This document shows positions 49,601 to 63,145 of a DNA stretch of 64,000 bases, piece by piece. Made by a program: the position numbers and the translations under genes. Origin of the DNA: Hirudo medicinalis (taxonomy: Eukaryota > Annelida > Clitellata > Hirudinida > Hirudinidae); assembly GCA_011800805.1 (NCBI GenBank), contig MPNW01000009.1, forward strand, positions 77,004 to 141,003. Reading direction: 5' to 3'. Positions within the stretch are counted from its first letter, which is position 1. Each line of letters begins with the position of its first letter. Under the pieces are notes generated by a model. It did no database searches and was not told the origin of the DNA. It saw nothing but the letters and a program-made list of their open reading frames with translations.

Positions 49601-50997
49601 TCCTTAGAAAGGAAAACTTGTTTATCAATGTGGATGTTGGACGTTATTCAGCCGCAGAATATTGTCGGAAACTGAAAGCAAGCAAACAAGAGCTGCAAGA
49701 GGAGATTGATAAAGTCAGGAATGAAATATACATTAACGAACAGGCCATCAAGTCAGTTCACATCATTCATTGAATGTAAATTGTTGTCATTGTTTGTTTA
49801 CTCCACACAAGAGTTAAGCAACTAGATTCTTTTAAGTATAATGCAGAGACTAGGGCTTAATGACCTAAATGGTAATAATATCTTCCACAATGTCATCTGA
49901 TCATCTTTGTGATGATGGTGATGATGACGATGATGATGGTGGTGGTGGTGGTGGTGGTGGTGATGATGATGATGGTGAATATGTGATGGTGTTAACAAAT
50001 CCCTTTATGTTTGTCCTCTAACTGTGCATAGTAATGTTTTAGAATCCAAGATTTTGTATTTTAATGAAATCTAATGTTGGTGTCATTATCATGTAATAAT
50101 TGCTTATTTCTTTAGAAATGCTCACTCCAAGATGCCAGTTCAAGGCCTGCCATCATCAGGATCAAGGACACATGCAAATCAGATGAAAGCCTGGTTTCAA
50201 ACATTTCTTCTGCAGAGATCTCAGGATAATTGGAAATATTGGATTGTATCCTTTCTCATGAAGCAGCAGGAGAGCATTTTAATTTATCTCCACTTACTAT
50301 TGTATTGTAAATAGTTAAGGCCTTTGAATTGTATTCAGTGTTGGGCTAGGATTCTAAGGTAGCAACAAATGGTTAAGGTGTTAAATTGCTTCTTTAAAAA
50401 AATCCATCGATGTGATCCTTGAAATATTTGGCTTGACACAACTTTAAAGTTTGGATCAATCATTGAGCCTTTGTTCTGCACTTTTGAGGATGTGGTCACT
50501 ATATCGAGTGTTGACCAGTTCAGACACTCCATTCTCAGATGGCTCACAGAACACTGCTCCCTCATCATACTTAGACCCAGTAAGTTTGAAATCAGTAATC
50601 TTGTCATTTAAGATTAATTACATAGAATCAAATTGGTTTGGTCTCAAGTACTTGTTAGAACCAGTTAACTTTGTTTGTGTTTTGAATTTTGCTTTGGACA
50701 ACCATTCCTGTCATAAGTTCATTGTGATAGCCTCAAAGAAAATGATTTGTTGCATTCCATTGTTTTACTTTTATTATTGTTTTACACTTTATTCCATGCA
50801 AGTTTTTTGTTGTATTAAAGATACATTTAAAAAATTAAAATTAAAAATTTGTAAATCTTCAATTCATCTCAGTTGTTTCAAATTCACTCCGAAAACTGAG
50901 CACATCTACCTGCATTCTGGTCAATCCTGATGGCTTTCAGAATCAAGTTGTCAAGAAAATCAATTCTTCCATGACTCAAAATCCTCTTCATCTTTGA
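43628..50997 (+). CDS. MLXIP: Mondo/MLXIP-type glucose-responsive bHLH-zipper transcription factor
   Basis: Eighteen exons assemble in phase to 3006 nt (1001 aa): 43628-43950, 44520-44629, 44729-44796, 44885-45013, 45086-45377, 46539-46678, 46699-47481, 48293-48479, 48757-48896, 48962-49016, 49097-49125, 49198-49281, 49347-49439, 49498-49585, 49652-49751, 50116-50245, 50450-50579 and 50873-50997. Mondo proteins pair with Mlx, bind carbohydrate response elements and sense glucose-6-phosphate. The Mondo conserved regions are intact: HSGHFMISHVHDESI (aa 45-59), SGKLTSPKWKNFKGIKTFKL and NNIIWREWHMQ (about 108-145), NDYKKWRHYFNKKVIRK and ILNEFSDTLF. A Gln/Pro-rich middle follows. The bHLH has RRISHLTSEQKRRFSIK and RISKATTLHK, followed by a zipper (about 790-870). 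The C-terminal dimerisation and cytoplasmic-localisation domain has DNWKYWI, VDQFRHSILRWLTEHCSL and ILVNPDGFQNQ. A poly(A) signal lies at 51120. The ChREBP paralogue is equally close; one gene is expected in invertebrates. Confidence 0.95.
49915..49978. repeat. (GATGGTG)-type microsatellite in Mondo intron
   Basis: A gat/ggt triplet mosaic lies between the leucine-zipper exon and the next exon. Confidence 0.9.
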
Positions 50998-52656
50998 CCT
51001 GAGGGATGAAACATGAACAAATCAATATGAGAATAACAGTGGTCGGCCTTGCTTTGATGATAGCGTAGAAAGTTTTCTTTGATGTTTTCACTTTATTTTG
51101 TTATGCCTGTCAACATTTGAATAAACTTTTGTATTCACTTTATATTCTGTTGAAAGCTACAGGTTAATCATGTATTGCATTCAGTCCGACAAACTTGCAT
51201 TTGCCAACATCAATAATAAAAGAAATTCCAATGCAATAACATTTCATATGCTCAACGTAAATAGATGAATTTCAATTGACAATAAACCTTAATGTGTTTT
51301 GGTTTTTTGGTTTTGTTGAAATTAAAGTGACATTGGATTGAAGTTTTTGATCAGTTGTTATTGAAATGGAATGTGTTGACCCAAACTTGGGTTTCAAAAG
51401 AAATTAAAATTCCCATGCAAATTTGCAGATGTCTTTCTTATTCTGTTATTTATGTACAATAATTTGTGCCTCCCCATTATTTTCTTCCTGTTGCCACTGC
51501 CAATTGTTATGAGAATCATTACATTGTTGTTGCATTGCATTCATGTCCTCACCCATTAGCTTAGGTCCAAAATTTTGTTGATATCAGGTCTAATTTGTAA
51601 ATTAAGTGAAATTCTTTAGTTGATTCCTGTCTAAGAGTTCCAAGTCTATTTTTAGATGGCAGAATAAATTAGTTTCAAATCTTGAACAAAATGTTATTCC
51701 TTGTCTGCTGTTTAAGTTGTGTTCAGAAAATTCATGTTATGATATCACCTAACCAAGATATTGCCTTGGTAGTCTAACTTTCAGACACTTGTGCAACTTT
51801 CACCAACAAATTAAATTCATTTATGTATTCACAGTTTTTGTTCTAAAGTGTCATTTTTCGTTTTCATATTTGTCTCTTTGTTATTGCTCTGGTCAAATCT
51901 TGACTTTTGGAATTGGAAAGTATTTCTTCATTATACCACAGCGTTAACTAATGTAAAGATATAAAATACTTAGGTTCAAAGTACTTTATCATGAAACATG
52001 CCTTCATCTTGGGTTCATAAGTTCCAGCGTACTTTTACGTACTTTCTCGATATCTCAAATCATCTCATTATGCAAGGGACTTTAATAAAATAAAATAAAA
52101 ACATAATTTCCCGTTTCAATTTCTGTCAACATTTGTGTTTTTGCTAACTTAAATAAATTGCAAACTTTGATTGAGACTTATATAGAGCGAAGCAACTGCT
52201 AATTTCGGTGGCAAGGCGTTGAGTGACGTTACTTTGCAATAACATGCAAAGTAGCGCATATACACATAACTCAAAAAGCAGCAATATCTAATATTTCTTT
52301 TGGATTTGAAAGCCGTAAATACTTTTTCCAAAGTTTAATGTACTGTCCACGAAACCATAATACTACATATATTAAAATCAAATCTAAAATTATTTTTATT
52401 TTGTAATTTTGGGATTATGATACAATTGCAATAACATATTTTTTAATATTTAGCGTCTTAATCTTTAATGTATTGAGTATGTCAAAAAAGTTTGTATTAC
52501 TTAATATTTTTTAATTTTCTATTAAAAAGTTTTAGTTTTTAAAATGTTATTTATTTTGTAATTATTTAAAAAAATAAAAGTTTTTTTTTAGTTTTCTTCG
52601 GAAATCACTTGCAATCTTTCTTAGTTTACATACGTCCTTTTCCGACTCGCTGCAAG
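50998..52656. other. 3' UTR of Mondo and intergenic region
   Basis: aataaa at 51120-51125 is the first good poly(A) signal after the Mondo stop. Another lies near 51281. No further gene was seen before RPS18. The 3' half is AT-rich. Confidence 0.6.
52636..52656 (+). promoter_or_regulatory. Pyrimidine tract (TOP-like) upstream of the RPS18 start
   Basis: The run ccttttcc at 52636-52643, 14 bases before the ATG, fits the 5' terminal oligopyrimidine tract of ribosomal protein mRNAs, which couples translation to TOR signalling in animals. The exact transcription start cannot be seen. Confidence 0.5.
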
Positions 52657-53353
<697 letters not shown>

Positions 53354-53399
53354 ACAAACTGAGGAGTCATGTTTTCAAAATAAAGTTTATCTAAACATG

Positions 53400-56185
53400 C
53401 ATCTTCTGTGGAAATTGTTATTATGGGCATGTAGCACCTGGTAGTTATGTTTAAGTCTTAATATGTCAAATGCCTGTCAAACTTGTTTGCCTTGGTTTTA
53501 TTTTGTGGTGTTCATTGTGTTTTGGCAATAATAGAAATTGGTCAACAAATATTGGCTGTTATTGGCAAATATTATGTTCAAATTTTTTACAGTAGAATTT
53601 ATTTGCAATGATCCCAGCAGACTAGTGTCTTAGAGTCTGGCAGAGAAGCACAAAATGATATGAGGGTCATCTTTATTGAAGTGCAAGATTCTGCTATTGG
53701 GTTATCGAAATAATGGATGAAAGTGAGCCAAAAATTAATGGTTATTAAAGCAAAAATTGATTCAAGAATCCCATGCAACAAACACAATTCGAGGGATTTT
53801 TAAACAAGTAGAGCACGAAAGGGCATTACTGAAGTTTTGTTTGAAAGGAAGTTTAAGATGTAGGTTGGGACCATATCATTAAATAGAGAAGAGCTTGGTG
53901 GTAGAATTAGAAAATGGAGCTGCAGTTATTAGTATTATGCAGAAAGTGAGTATTGATGCAATTATGGCTTTCCATGAAAAATAATGAAAATATCCTGGGG
54001 AGATCACTATCATTGTTAGAGAACATAAAAAGAGCAACTTGTAAGCTATGGATTTGGTAGACATGAAATAAATTTTGTTTACAAAAGTTTAGCAAGATGA
54101 AGGTAAAAAATGGCAGTAAGAGTACAATGCGAATAATGCGCTTCCGTAAAATGAGCTAGACGAAAAAGTTAGAGCCCAGTCAATACTACATTAAGTTATG
54201 TAGGGGTAGAGTTTTAGAAAGACAAAGGACTCAAACAAGTGTGAAGTCTCCACTAAAACGTGGACAAGTGAACAAAACGCTATTAAACACCAAAGGTTAA
54301 AGAGAAGCGATAAAAAACTTAGCAATCTTATCAACTAAATTCCTCTACTCTTACCAAGTTTTCTATAATTTACAAAGTGACAAAGTATCAGTGTCCCGGC
54401 GAATGCTCGGCTAACGACTTGTTGAAAGTCTCTGGAACGTTTGCGGTGGATGAGACAGGAATTTCTAAATTGGGTTTCAGTTTTCTCAGTTTACCTGCAG
54501 GTATCAGCACCACTGACAGGACCAGGAATAATCCTGTAATCGCATTAACTTTGTTCACATTGCAAATTACTCCGAGCAACGTGTTATGATGTGCTTCGTA
54601 TGTATGAACTCGGTGTTTATTCAATATTTACCGCGAAATAATTTTAATAGCATCTTCTCCTCTCGAAATCAATTTATTGAACATCGGAGAATAATAGGTG
54701 TTACATGATATTGAACCAGAGTCTTAATTTGAACATTCTGGCGGATCTTCGTAACTTAATGCCCTCATGAGATTACTGAAATCTTGTTCCAAAGAGTTAT
54801 TGATTGGCGCGCCCACTTTATTGCTGATAAAAATTTTCAAATTACTGGTTAATGCCGTTTAGGATATTTGAATCTTAGGGAAAAAATCGTTGGCAAAATA
54901 GCAGGGATGAGCTAGTTATTGTTTATTTATTGTACGGTGCGTTGGTAATGATATATTCAATTTAATTTAATGCAAAAATTGCGAAAAAGATGGAAGACAA
55001 CACTTTTAACATTAATTCACCTGCTACTTGTCGTCTGTCAAGGCGGATGATGCATGAACTAAAACAAATTAGCGATCAGAGGAGTCCAGCGATTCATACG
55101 CATGAATTATGGATGAAGGACGAGTAGGCATCGCATCTTGATATGTTTCTTACCTTAAGATGCCATGCCATTTCCACCACTTGCAAGCGACGCTTTAAAT
55201 CGCAGCACCAAAGAATTCCTAGAAATACTTCAAAGAGAGTCATTAAAAAATTGTTGGTGAAATTTGTTAATATTTTTGTTTCTTCCTGTTTTGAAATAAA
55301 CATACAAACTCAATAAAATAATGTTTTTAGTAACATTGCTTGGAATCAAAATTATCTGGGGTCACGTCGAAAAGAAACAGCAGTTTTACTGATAACTTCC
55401 TGCTTACCCTATCGCTTTGAACTTCCTTCTCAAAGCTCGACCCACATCTAAAACGAAAACAATTTGCCTGGAGGGGTGGATGAGCCTTATGTTAATATGA
55501 ATTATTGACCTCCTGATATCGCTTGCCTTACAAAATGTACAATTTTCACATTTAAATCGGCATTGGCACGATCTCGTGATGAAAGTATGTAAATATAATG
55601 ACTACTTCATATTGACCTCAACACAGCGCCTGATCTCGCAAAATGATTGCAACGAGAAGATATAGAAGCACCGTTTTCTCTATTAATAACATGCTGGGGC
55701 GTCAATTGGTACCATTAACGGATGGACGCGTTCAGATGGATCGCTAATATCATAATAACACGGGACACGACAGTGTTTGTCTTGACGCTTAATAGCTAAA
55801 TATTTGATGAGGGATGTATCATCACACTTAATAATCATCGATGTTGTTTTCAAGTTTTTCTATAAATGGCTTTTGAACTTTTAACTGCTTTTGTTGGTAA
55901 TTCACTTTGAATCGAAAATATCGCATCACTGATTATTGTGTCTAAAATTTGTTCGAACGAGTCATGCATCCCTTAAAAAGCTTTTATGGCGGTCAACCTC
56001 CCAATGAGGACCATAGTGGATATAATTAAATATCTAGCCACGATTGTTTATGATTGCGAATTATTTTATTTTTGCACCGGCAGCTGCTTATTTATTTATG
56101 ATCATCGTCACACGATGACATTGCACTTTCGAACGATTGACGCCATTATGGCGATGGGAACATAAAAGCGAGGTATTAGATTTCT
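53400..56185. other. Gene-poor intergenic region (RPS18 to TLX)
   Basis: No convincing gene. On the minus strand near 54590-54500 a frame encodes a hydrophobic stretch (ITGLFLVLSVVLIPAG) that ends at a cag|gtaaac donor-like site. It could be a signal-peptide exon of an unseen gene but has no ATG in frame nearby. The part near 55950-56185, downstream of TLX, has no repeat. Confidence 0.4.
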
Positions 56186-56191
56186 TTTATT
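56186..56191 (-). terminator. Poly(A) signal of TLX
   Basis: aataaa on the minus strand lies about 120 bases past the TLX stop codon and is the first such hexamer after it. Confidence 0.5.
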
Positions 56192-56309
56192 TCTGGTAGA
56201 AAGATCCTTTTTACGAGCATGTTTGTGATTCAAAATAGAACGACTTCAAAGCTAAAATTGTGTCATTTGACCGCAGATATAAACAAAAACACTTGGTCCA
56301 TTGGAACGG

Positions 56310-58474
56310 CTATAGGTCATCCCCTCTCTGATCACTGACCGAGTAAAGTGGCTCGGGGGATGAAATTGGGGTGGCGTGACTGGAATCATCAGCCCATGGT
56401 TGAAGGTTCTGGAGAGCATTAAGCGAGGCGTTGTTGAGGCAGAGAGGATCAGGGGATGTGTAAGTATTTTTGGATGATTCTGAGTGCAGGTTGAGTATGA
56501 ATCTGTTAGCAGCCTGTCTCTCCGCTTCCCTTTCTTCCGCTGTTTGCCTCCTGACACAAAAATTCTTCAAAGCGTCATTTTGATTCCTACATATTTACCT
56601 CAGAGGATTCGATGGTTCTCAACAAATTCAAAACAAGATATAACGAGCATAATTATGTAACATAATTGATGGAATTTTGAATAAATAAATAATTAACCTG
56701 TATTATTATTAACTAATGTAATAATTTCAAGATCCTATAATAATCAGAATATTTGAAACATAAGCATAAAACTATGATTCCTTAAACTAAATATGTTCTT
56801 ATGTTATGGCCATTCGACATCTTAATAGCCATCCCTAATGACTGAGTCATCTCAGTCCTCACCCATTTGTTGCACAGGCACTCCCTTCTACAGTTGTTTA
56901 TTTACGCTATTCCTCGTGGGCCAATAAAAACAAATCATCGAGACTTTGAGTAGGAAATTAAACACGATATGGCTCTTAGCTTTAACAGTCCAGTAACTTC
57001 TCCTTTGACCACATTTTATCAAATTTGCGACCGTCGCAAATCTTTCCATTAAGCCGAGACATGGATTCATGCTTTATTTAATTGTAGCAGTTTGAAAGTA
57101 CTAGTGGCTGGATATTGTTAATTTCACATTGGATTTAAATCTGAATGTATCAGAAAATTTAACGGACACGCAAAGTGACTTACCTCCACTTGGTTCTTCT
57201 GTTTTGAAACCATGTTTTGACCTGAGCGTCAGTCATTTTGAGACCCTTGGCCATTGCTGAGCGCTCAGCAGATGCCAGATATTTTTGCCTGTGAAATCTC
57301 TTTTCCAGCTCAATGATTTGCAAACGAGAAAAACTTGTCCTCGGTTTTTTGTGCTTTGGGGGAGTTCTGTTCTGGTAAGGATGGCCAATTCGTCGAGTAA
57401 CTGTTATCGCACAAAATAGTGCTATGTTTAAAGATGGCACAAAATATCAAATTGATAATTTCTGAATGAATTATTCCCACATTTATTTTATGATTTAATC
57501 AATTTGTGTTGAAAGAGTATTGTTATCTTTCAGACAAAATATTGCCGGCAATAAATGATAAAAATATTATATTCCAAAGTTTAAATATTCATTTATTTTT
57601 TAGCTCATAGACCACTTTGAACACCGACTAAACAAGTTCTGAATATTTGTTGCTATTTCTTTAAGACCTCAATTGAAACTGAATAATGCTAAATGACGCA
57701 GAAAAATGCCATATGAAACTTGATTTAAAAAATTTAAAAAATAAGCAGTATCAAAAATCCTTTGGAATTTATTTAAAATGAAACTTTAAATTATGCATCA
57801 ATTAGATCAGCTGATGTAACGCAATTGAAGAGATAATTTTGAAAGTTGTGAAATTTCTAACATCTTATTGGGTCTCCCGTCAGTCGATCCTTCCTGTCGT
57901 GCATCCATGGAAACATAATGGAACCTGGATGCTTCTCCGTTGGACTGTTCAGAACATCTGACGAGTCAGAGTGCTGGGAAGAATTCTGCTGGGAAAGTTG
58001 TTGGTCGTGGAGTTTGAAAGCGGGAACTTTGATTATATTTGGCAGAAAAGGAACGAAAGGTTGCAGACCGAGGTTTGGGCCTGCAAAGCTTAATTGAGGT
58101 TTGGACATTCCCTGTGGTTGGACGCCTCCGAAGGTTTTGATGTAATGGAGAGCAGCTGCCAATCTGGTCGCATTCGTGCTGATCAGGTTTTCGCATTTGA
58201 ACAACTTTGACATCTGATTGTTGAGGTTTGGGTCGTAATTTCCATTCGACTCTTTTTGGACAGGAGGATGCCTGGTTTTTGACGGACTTGAGAGAATGCG
58301 ACTGATGCCAAAGGAAAGCTTCGCAGGCTTCTGAGAATCTGTTTCTTGTTTGTCATCAGATCGGGTGAAGTCCTTGCTTTCGGCGGTTTGATCTTCGCAG
58401 TTGGAAGCAGGTGAATCATTGCGAGTTAAGTCGAGGAGGTGGTTGTTAAGATGTTCCAAGGTGCAGTCGGTCAT
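56310..58474 (-). CDS. TLX: TLX-family homeobox transcription factor
   Basis: Three exons, 58474-57862, 57400-57184 and 56550-56310, assemble to 1071 nt (356 aa) with matching phases. Features in order: an EH1-type repression motif (LSFGISRIL, about aa 80), the FPWM motif (about aa 190) before the homeodomain, a [14 protein letters not shown] arm, and the homeodomain (about 219-278) with [18 protein letters not shown] and [17 protein letters not shown]. It carries Thr at position 47, the TLX/Hox11 hallmark. A C-terminal tail resembling vertebrate TLX ([18 protein letters not shown], then [19 protein letters not shown]) follows. TLX factors specify neuronal subtypes and, in vertebrates, spleen. 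The second intron splits the homeodomain between Trp and Arg. ATG 58474 was chosen because conservation starts after it ([12 protein letters not shown]). The frame stays open upstream to 58675, so a longer N-terminus is possible. Confidence 0.95.
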
Positions 58475-61400
58475 AAAGTTGATTGAACTTTTAAAAACGA
58501 AGTGAAGCTTAAAGTTTTTATTTGATGTCCAAACTTCTCCGCCAGATGGACGTTTTTCAGTTTTTGTGTCAAAACTCATCCGTGGTTTGTTATTATGTGG
58601 GGTTCGCAGTATCTTACGGATGCTTGGAAGCGACAGGCGCCAATCTGACTCGCCATTGGATGAGCCGTCGACCAATAGGGTTGGACGCCTGGAAAGATGC
58701 GAAAGGAAGTTTCATAGAAATTGATTAATTGGGAACGGACAAGCGTGTGCTTGGCTTCATTGCGAGGTGTCTCCGATGGAACTGTCTCACAGCAGGAAAC
58801 CAACCAGCAAGTTTTTGTAATTGTTGCAAATTGCGCGGGGACCTTTCTCCATAAATAAGTGATGGAAAAATAAATTTGAATAAATTCTACGACGAGTTAA
58901 TGACTCTCGTTTGAAAACTCCGATCTTTATCAATTTACCAGATTCACTTCACTTAGGACGCAAACGACCTCTGTTAAGTCTCGTTTCGACTGACCAATAA
59001 ACCTGCTGTCAGCACCTGTTAGCACGTGCTTTAAGGTGACCGTTTCTTTCAAAGTTTCTCTTCAAACCAATTTTTTCTAAAACTCTTTTTATATGAAAAA
59101 AAAAACGAGACATTTAAATGAAAGGCATTGATGTTAACAGCAAACGTTTAAAAGTCCATAATCCTCTGGCCTCATTAAGAGGCTTATGTTTACGTCTCCG
59201 AGCCGCTTCTTCCCCTGAGGACACTCCATTTCACTGACCAGCAAATGAATCAGCTAATTCGCCAGACACGACACACAATTACTTCAATTGATTTCAGATG
59301 ATTTCTGCTCAAGCACTCCTCTTTCTCAATTCTTGCGACATTTGTTTCTGAACGCACATCGCAAAAAGAACAGTTGGAGGCAAGTTAATGTATTGTTTCA
59401 TTACAAGATACGACCTTTGCAGTGCTGTTTCACTTTGTAACGAGGCTTCGAACCGCTGGGTCGAGGAAAGGAAAATTGAATGTCAAGAAGACTTTGATTC
59501 TGCAAATAATCCGAAGAAATGATGGAGATGAGCGATGGTTTTCAGTCACGATATTTGTTTCAAACTGCGATCCCATCAACCTCCGTCGAAAAATTGCTTG
59601 AAGAGGTCATGATTTTTAAAATTAAACATCTGCCAAGCTAGGCCAGTTCTGGAACGTCGCTAGTTTTCATTTCGAGATTTACTCAGTTAATAATAAATTA
59701 ATGTTTTTTTATGGTTAAGCTATACTTGGAAAACAATATGCTAAAAACATAAAAAGCTTTTAAAACAAAATAGAAAGAAAAGAAAGCACTGAAGCAGGAT
59801 TATTGGAGCAAGCAAATGAAACGAGCAACTTTTGATGAGGCTTCTCTATGTGACGATTTCTCTTTGGCATAGCGACCATATTTCATGGCAGTTGCCTCGC
59901 GCGACATGATGATAATTGTTATGGGCACTCATCAAGGAGTCATTAACGCTCCTTCCACTGACCACACATTTCAATCCATTTCAATGCCTATCAATGCGTG
60001 CACTTGCCAAAATATCGCCATTTCATTGGAACTCAACAAACATTGAAGTTGTAGTAAAATTTGGAAAATAAATAAAAAAAATATTCGTAAAGAAAGCCTC
60101 CATGGCACATCGTAGGTTAAGTGTTAAAAGACGAAATGATGGGAGTGGTTATCGTCTGGGCGTGTTGGGAGGAGTTCATGTTTCAAGTATGCAATCCTCA
60201 CGACGGTCATTAAGCCCTCGCTCAAACTTCTGCGATTCTTTTTACTGAGGAGGTTTGCATTTAGCGTAATATTTAATAAATTATCGGACAAACGAATAAT
60301 TCGAAATCAAACGATATATATATGTTAAGCGTCATTTATTTCGTGAAACATGCAATTCGTATTTATCTTCCCTATGATGAGAATCAAATGAAAGGATTTT
60401 GCAAAGTTCTCGTTTCAATATTGAGCGACCTTTTACATAGCTTACAAAGAAGTTATAAAACAAACAAATATCGGAATGTCAAATTCATCTGCTCAGTGAA
60501 ATAAACGTGAATCAGAATCAATTAGAAATAAGTTCTTAAGTCCCAATCAAAATATAATGACACGATTTAGAATATAAAGACATTGTCCTAATTATTGATT
60601 AACATATATTAACAGTAAGCGTATTCCAACTGATATCTAAGATCATTTATAAGGCATTTTCCTGCGTCATGTAACATTATGTAGGATTGTTCAGTTTCAA
60701 TTAAGGATTGCAGCGATAAATTGCAACAAATATTCCGAGTTATCCATGAATATTCAGAGTTATCCATGAATATTCAGAGTTATCCATGAATATTCAGTTT
60801 CCCATGCCTCGTCAAAATGTTTCTTCGCATGAGATTCAGCATGGTCACTTGCACTTCAGAGCCAGTTTTCAGTGTCTTATCTGTCTATTAGTCTCATATT
60901 TACGTTCTAGCCTCCCTGCATCCTAATTTTGAACAATTACGAGATCAATATTAAACTTTAAATATCGACGGCTGAAAAACACATTTAATATAATTCACTT
61001 TCATTTTATGACTTTTTAAATATTCTCGCATTTATGCCTGAACTGTTACTCAAACATAGCGTTATTGATGCTGTACGCCGAAGTCACATAAGAAATTGCC
61101 ATTTTTGTTAAAAATTACATTAACCGTCACATTAATTATTACGTTAGGGTTATGATCACTACTCATTCCGTTACCCATGTAAACATTGTTCGCAGAATGT
61201 CACATGACAAAATGTCATTCAGCCGAACATGGCGAACGAATAAAAATTGCAAACACTGCGAACCCCGATCCATCCCAGCGACGTGACGTTAGTAACAATT
61301 CAAACAGGTCATTATTTCCCAGTTATTTCCAGGAGTAAATCGTTTGCAAATTGAAGACAGATTCTTGAAAATTATTAAGCCACAACCCGTCGAGCAAAAT

Positions 61401-62780
61401 GATGACATTTTATCGGTTTGATGTGAGAATTTACCATAGACTCATAACTAAGTTGTAAAATATGATATGGACAGTCCAGATAGCGGGATGTCATTCCCTT
61501 AGAACTAGCCCCTGAGCCGGTATCATTGATACAATTCGATTGAGCAAACTTTGTTTTTGTCTCAAATTGTACATATATTTTGTTTGCTTGTTCGGCTTCG
61601 GCTCAATAAAAAAAATTTCAACTTGTAGACTTTTCAATAAAGTTTCCACACTTGAAGGAAAGTTAAGCCCATGTCCTTAAATGACATAGTTGCTGCAATT
61701 GGCACGCGATAAGACCCATAACACCCCAAAGCTGCGGACCAATCCCTCAACGTTCTTCTCATTAAAGCTGAAATGAAGCTAATATTATGTCAATAGGATG
61801 TCAGTACCTACCTACTAGGACACTCGATCACTAGCGATCATTAACAGTTAATGTTAACTAATTAACGACCTTTGTTGGCCTCGAAGCTTCGTTGGAACAC
61901 AGTATAATACAGTCGAATTCGGATTCATTATCATTATTAATTGCTGATCATTACAAAACAGAGTTTTGTCTTTTTATTATTACATCTTATTATGGGTTGT
62001 TAATTGGAGATGTAAATACATGAACATTATCAACAAGAAAGGTCGGATAAGCTGGAAAGAGTTGGGGTAGATAACATTCAAACATAATTATGATACAGAA
62101 TGTTAGCGACCAACCACAAAACGACAGAAGAAATTACAGTTAAAAAAGCTGTTGATTCTAAAAATGTTGCACAACAAAGCATCCTCAAATGAGAGATTTC
62201 AATGTGCTGAAACATAGATCCACAATCGTTGTAAAGACATGTTTCAGTAGTTTTTTTCAGGAGACAAACCTCTGCTAATCCTTACAAACATTCTCCTGAA
62301 ATAATCTGACCTTTGTTTACTTGCCAGTCTCATAACATGGTAGAGCCAAGGTCTCTGATGCTTCAACAAAGGTGCAGTTGAACAAGTGAGACATCTAAGT
62401 GGCACCAATTCATAAAGTGAAAATTCTAATTACAAGAGTTGGATACACTTAAACACAAGAATGTATTATTAATCAAGATATTGAGCGTCTGAGAACCAAT
62501 CATAGCTGTCATCTCAGCTTGACATTTACAATCGTAAAGTTGACTACAAACTATTTCACCACTGAAATAACAAAGTTAAAACAAAATTGTTCTGTCACCT
62601 TTCCAGATGAAATAAAAAATTTAAACATTTCAGTTCTTATCATCCCTTTGAAGATGTCCTAACAAAGTTGAACTTTTACGAAAGTTTTTCTAAAACTTGA
62701 ACAAAACTGAAGTAAAAATAAAGACCGGCCCATTGGATCGATTGATATTCTCAACTGATAACAAGCAAAACATTAAACTC
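58475..62780. promoter_or_regulatory. Gene-free 5' flank of TLX
   Basis: More than 4 kb without a credible gene separates TLX from the LRSAM1 3' end. The frame 60322-60504 (+) is not recognised. The region holds a 20-bp tandem repeat (60731-60797) and a possible retroelement 3' end near 61460-61620 (hairpin-like ttcggcttcggctcaataaaa). A developmental homeobox gene would be expected to have enhancers here, but none can be proved by eye. Confidence 0.4.
60731..60797. repeat. 20-bp tandem repeat with POU-like sites
   Basis: The unit tattcagagttatccatgaa is repeated three times (60731, 60751 and 60771, the first with one change) plus a 7-base partial. Each junction makes ccatgaatattc, which contains an atgaatat octamer-like motif. 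The repeat lies about 2.3 kb upstream of the TLX start codon. Confidence 0.95.
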
Positions 62781-63128
62781 ACAAGAAAATTAAAATCTCA
62801 ATCAAGAAAATATCTATATCAGGAATAGGAATATGATAGGATGCACAGATGGAGTGGCAGTCAAGAAGGTCATAAAATTCAAACACTTAAGGAATTTCAG
62901 GCCAAATATGCACACCCGATCGTAACACTGAGAACAAACTGTGAGCACGAAAGTGATAAAAAATATTTTAAATCCTGAAACATTTGTACGCCTAAACAAC
63001 AATTCCCACCGAGGATGTTGAACTGGAGGGAAAGCCAACAAACCATGAAATTGGGGGAACCATTAAAGGCAATAAACATGAAAAATTTAAAACCACACCC
63101 ATAATACAAAACACATAAAAAGAAAACT

Positions 63129-63134
63129 TTTATT
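63129..63134 (-). terminator. Poly(A) signal of LRSAM1
   Basis: aataaa on the minus strand lies 11 bases after the LRSAM1 stop codon. If it is used, the 3' UTR would be very short; a more distal site is possible. Confidence 0.4.
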
Positions 63135-63145
63135 TAGCAGAATGC

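Noticed and set aside
54500..54624. A signal-peptide or membrane-segment exon on the minus strand
   Set aside because: It is hydrophobic and ends at a donor-like site, but has no in-frame ATG, no downstream partner exon and no family match.
58576..58803. Frames upstream of TLX on both strands
   Set aside because: They overlap the TLX 5' region in other frames and show no conservation that I recognise.
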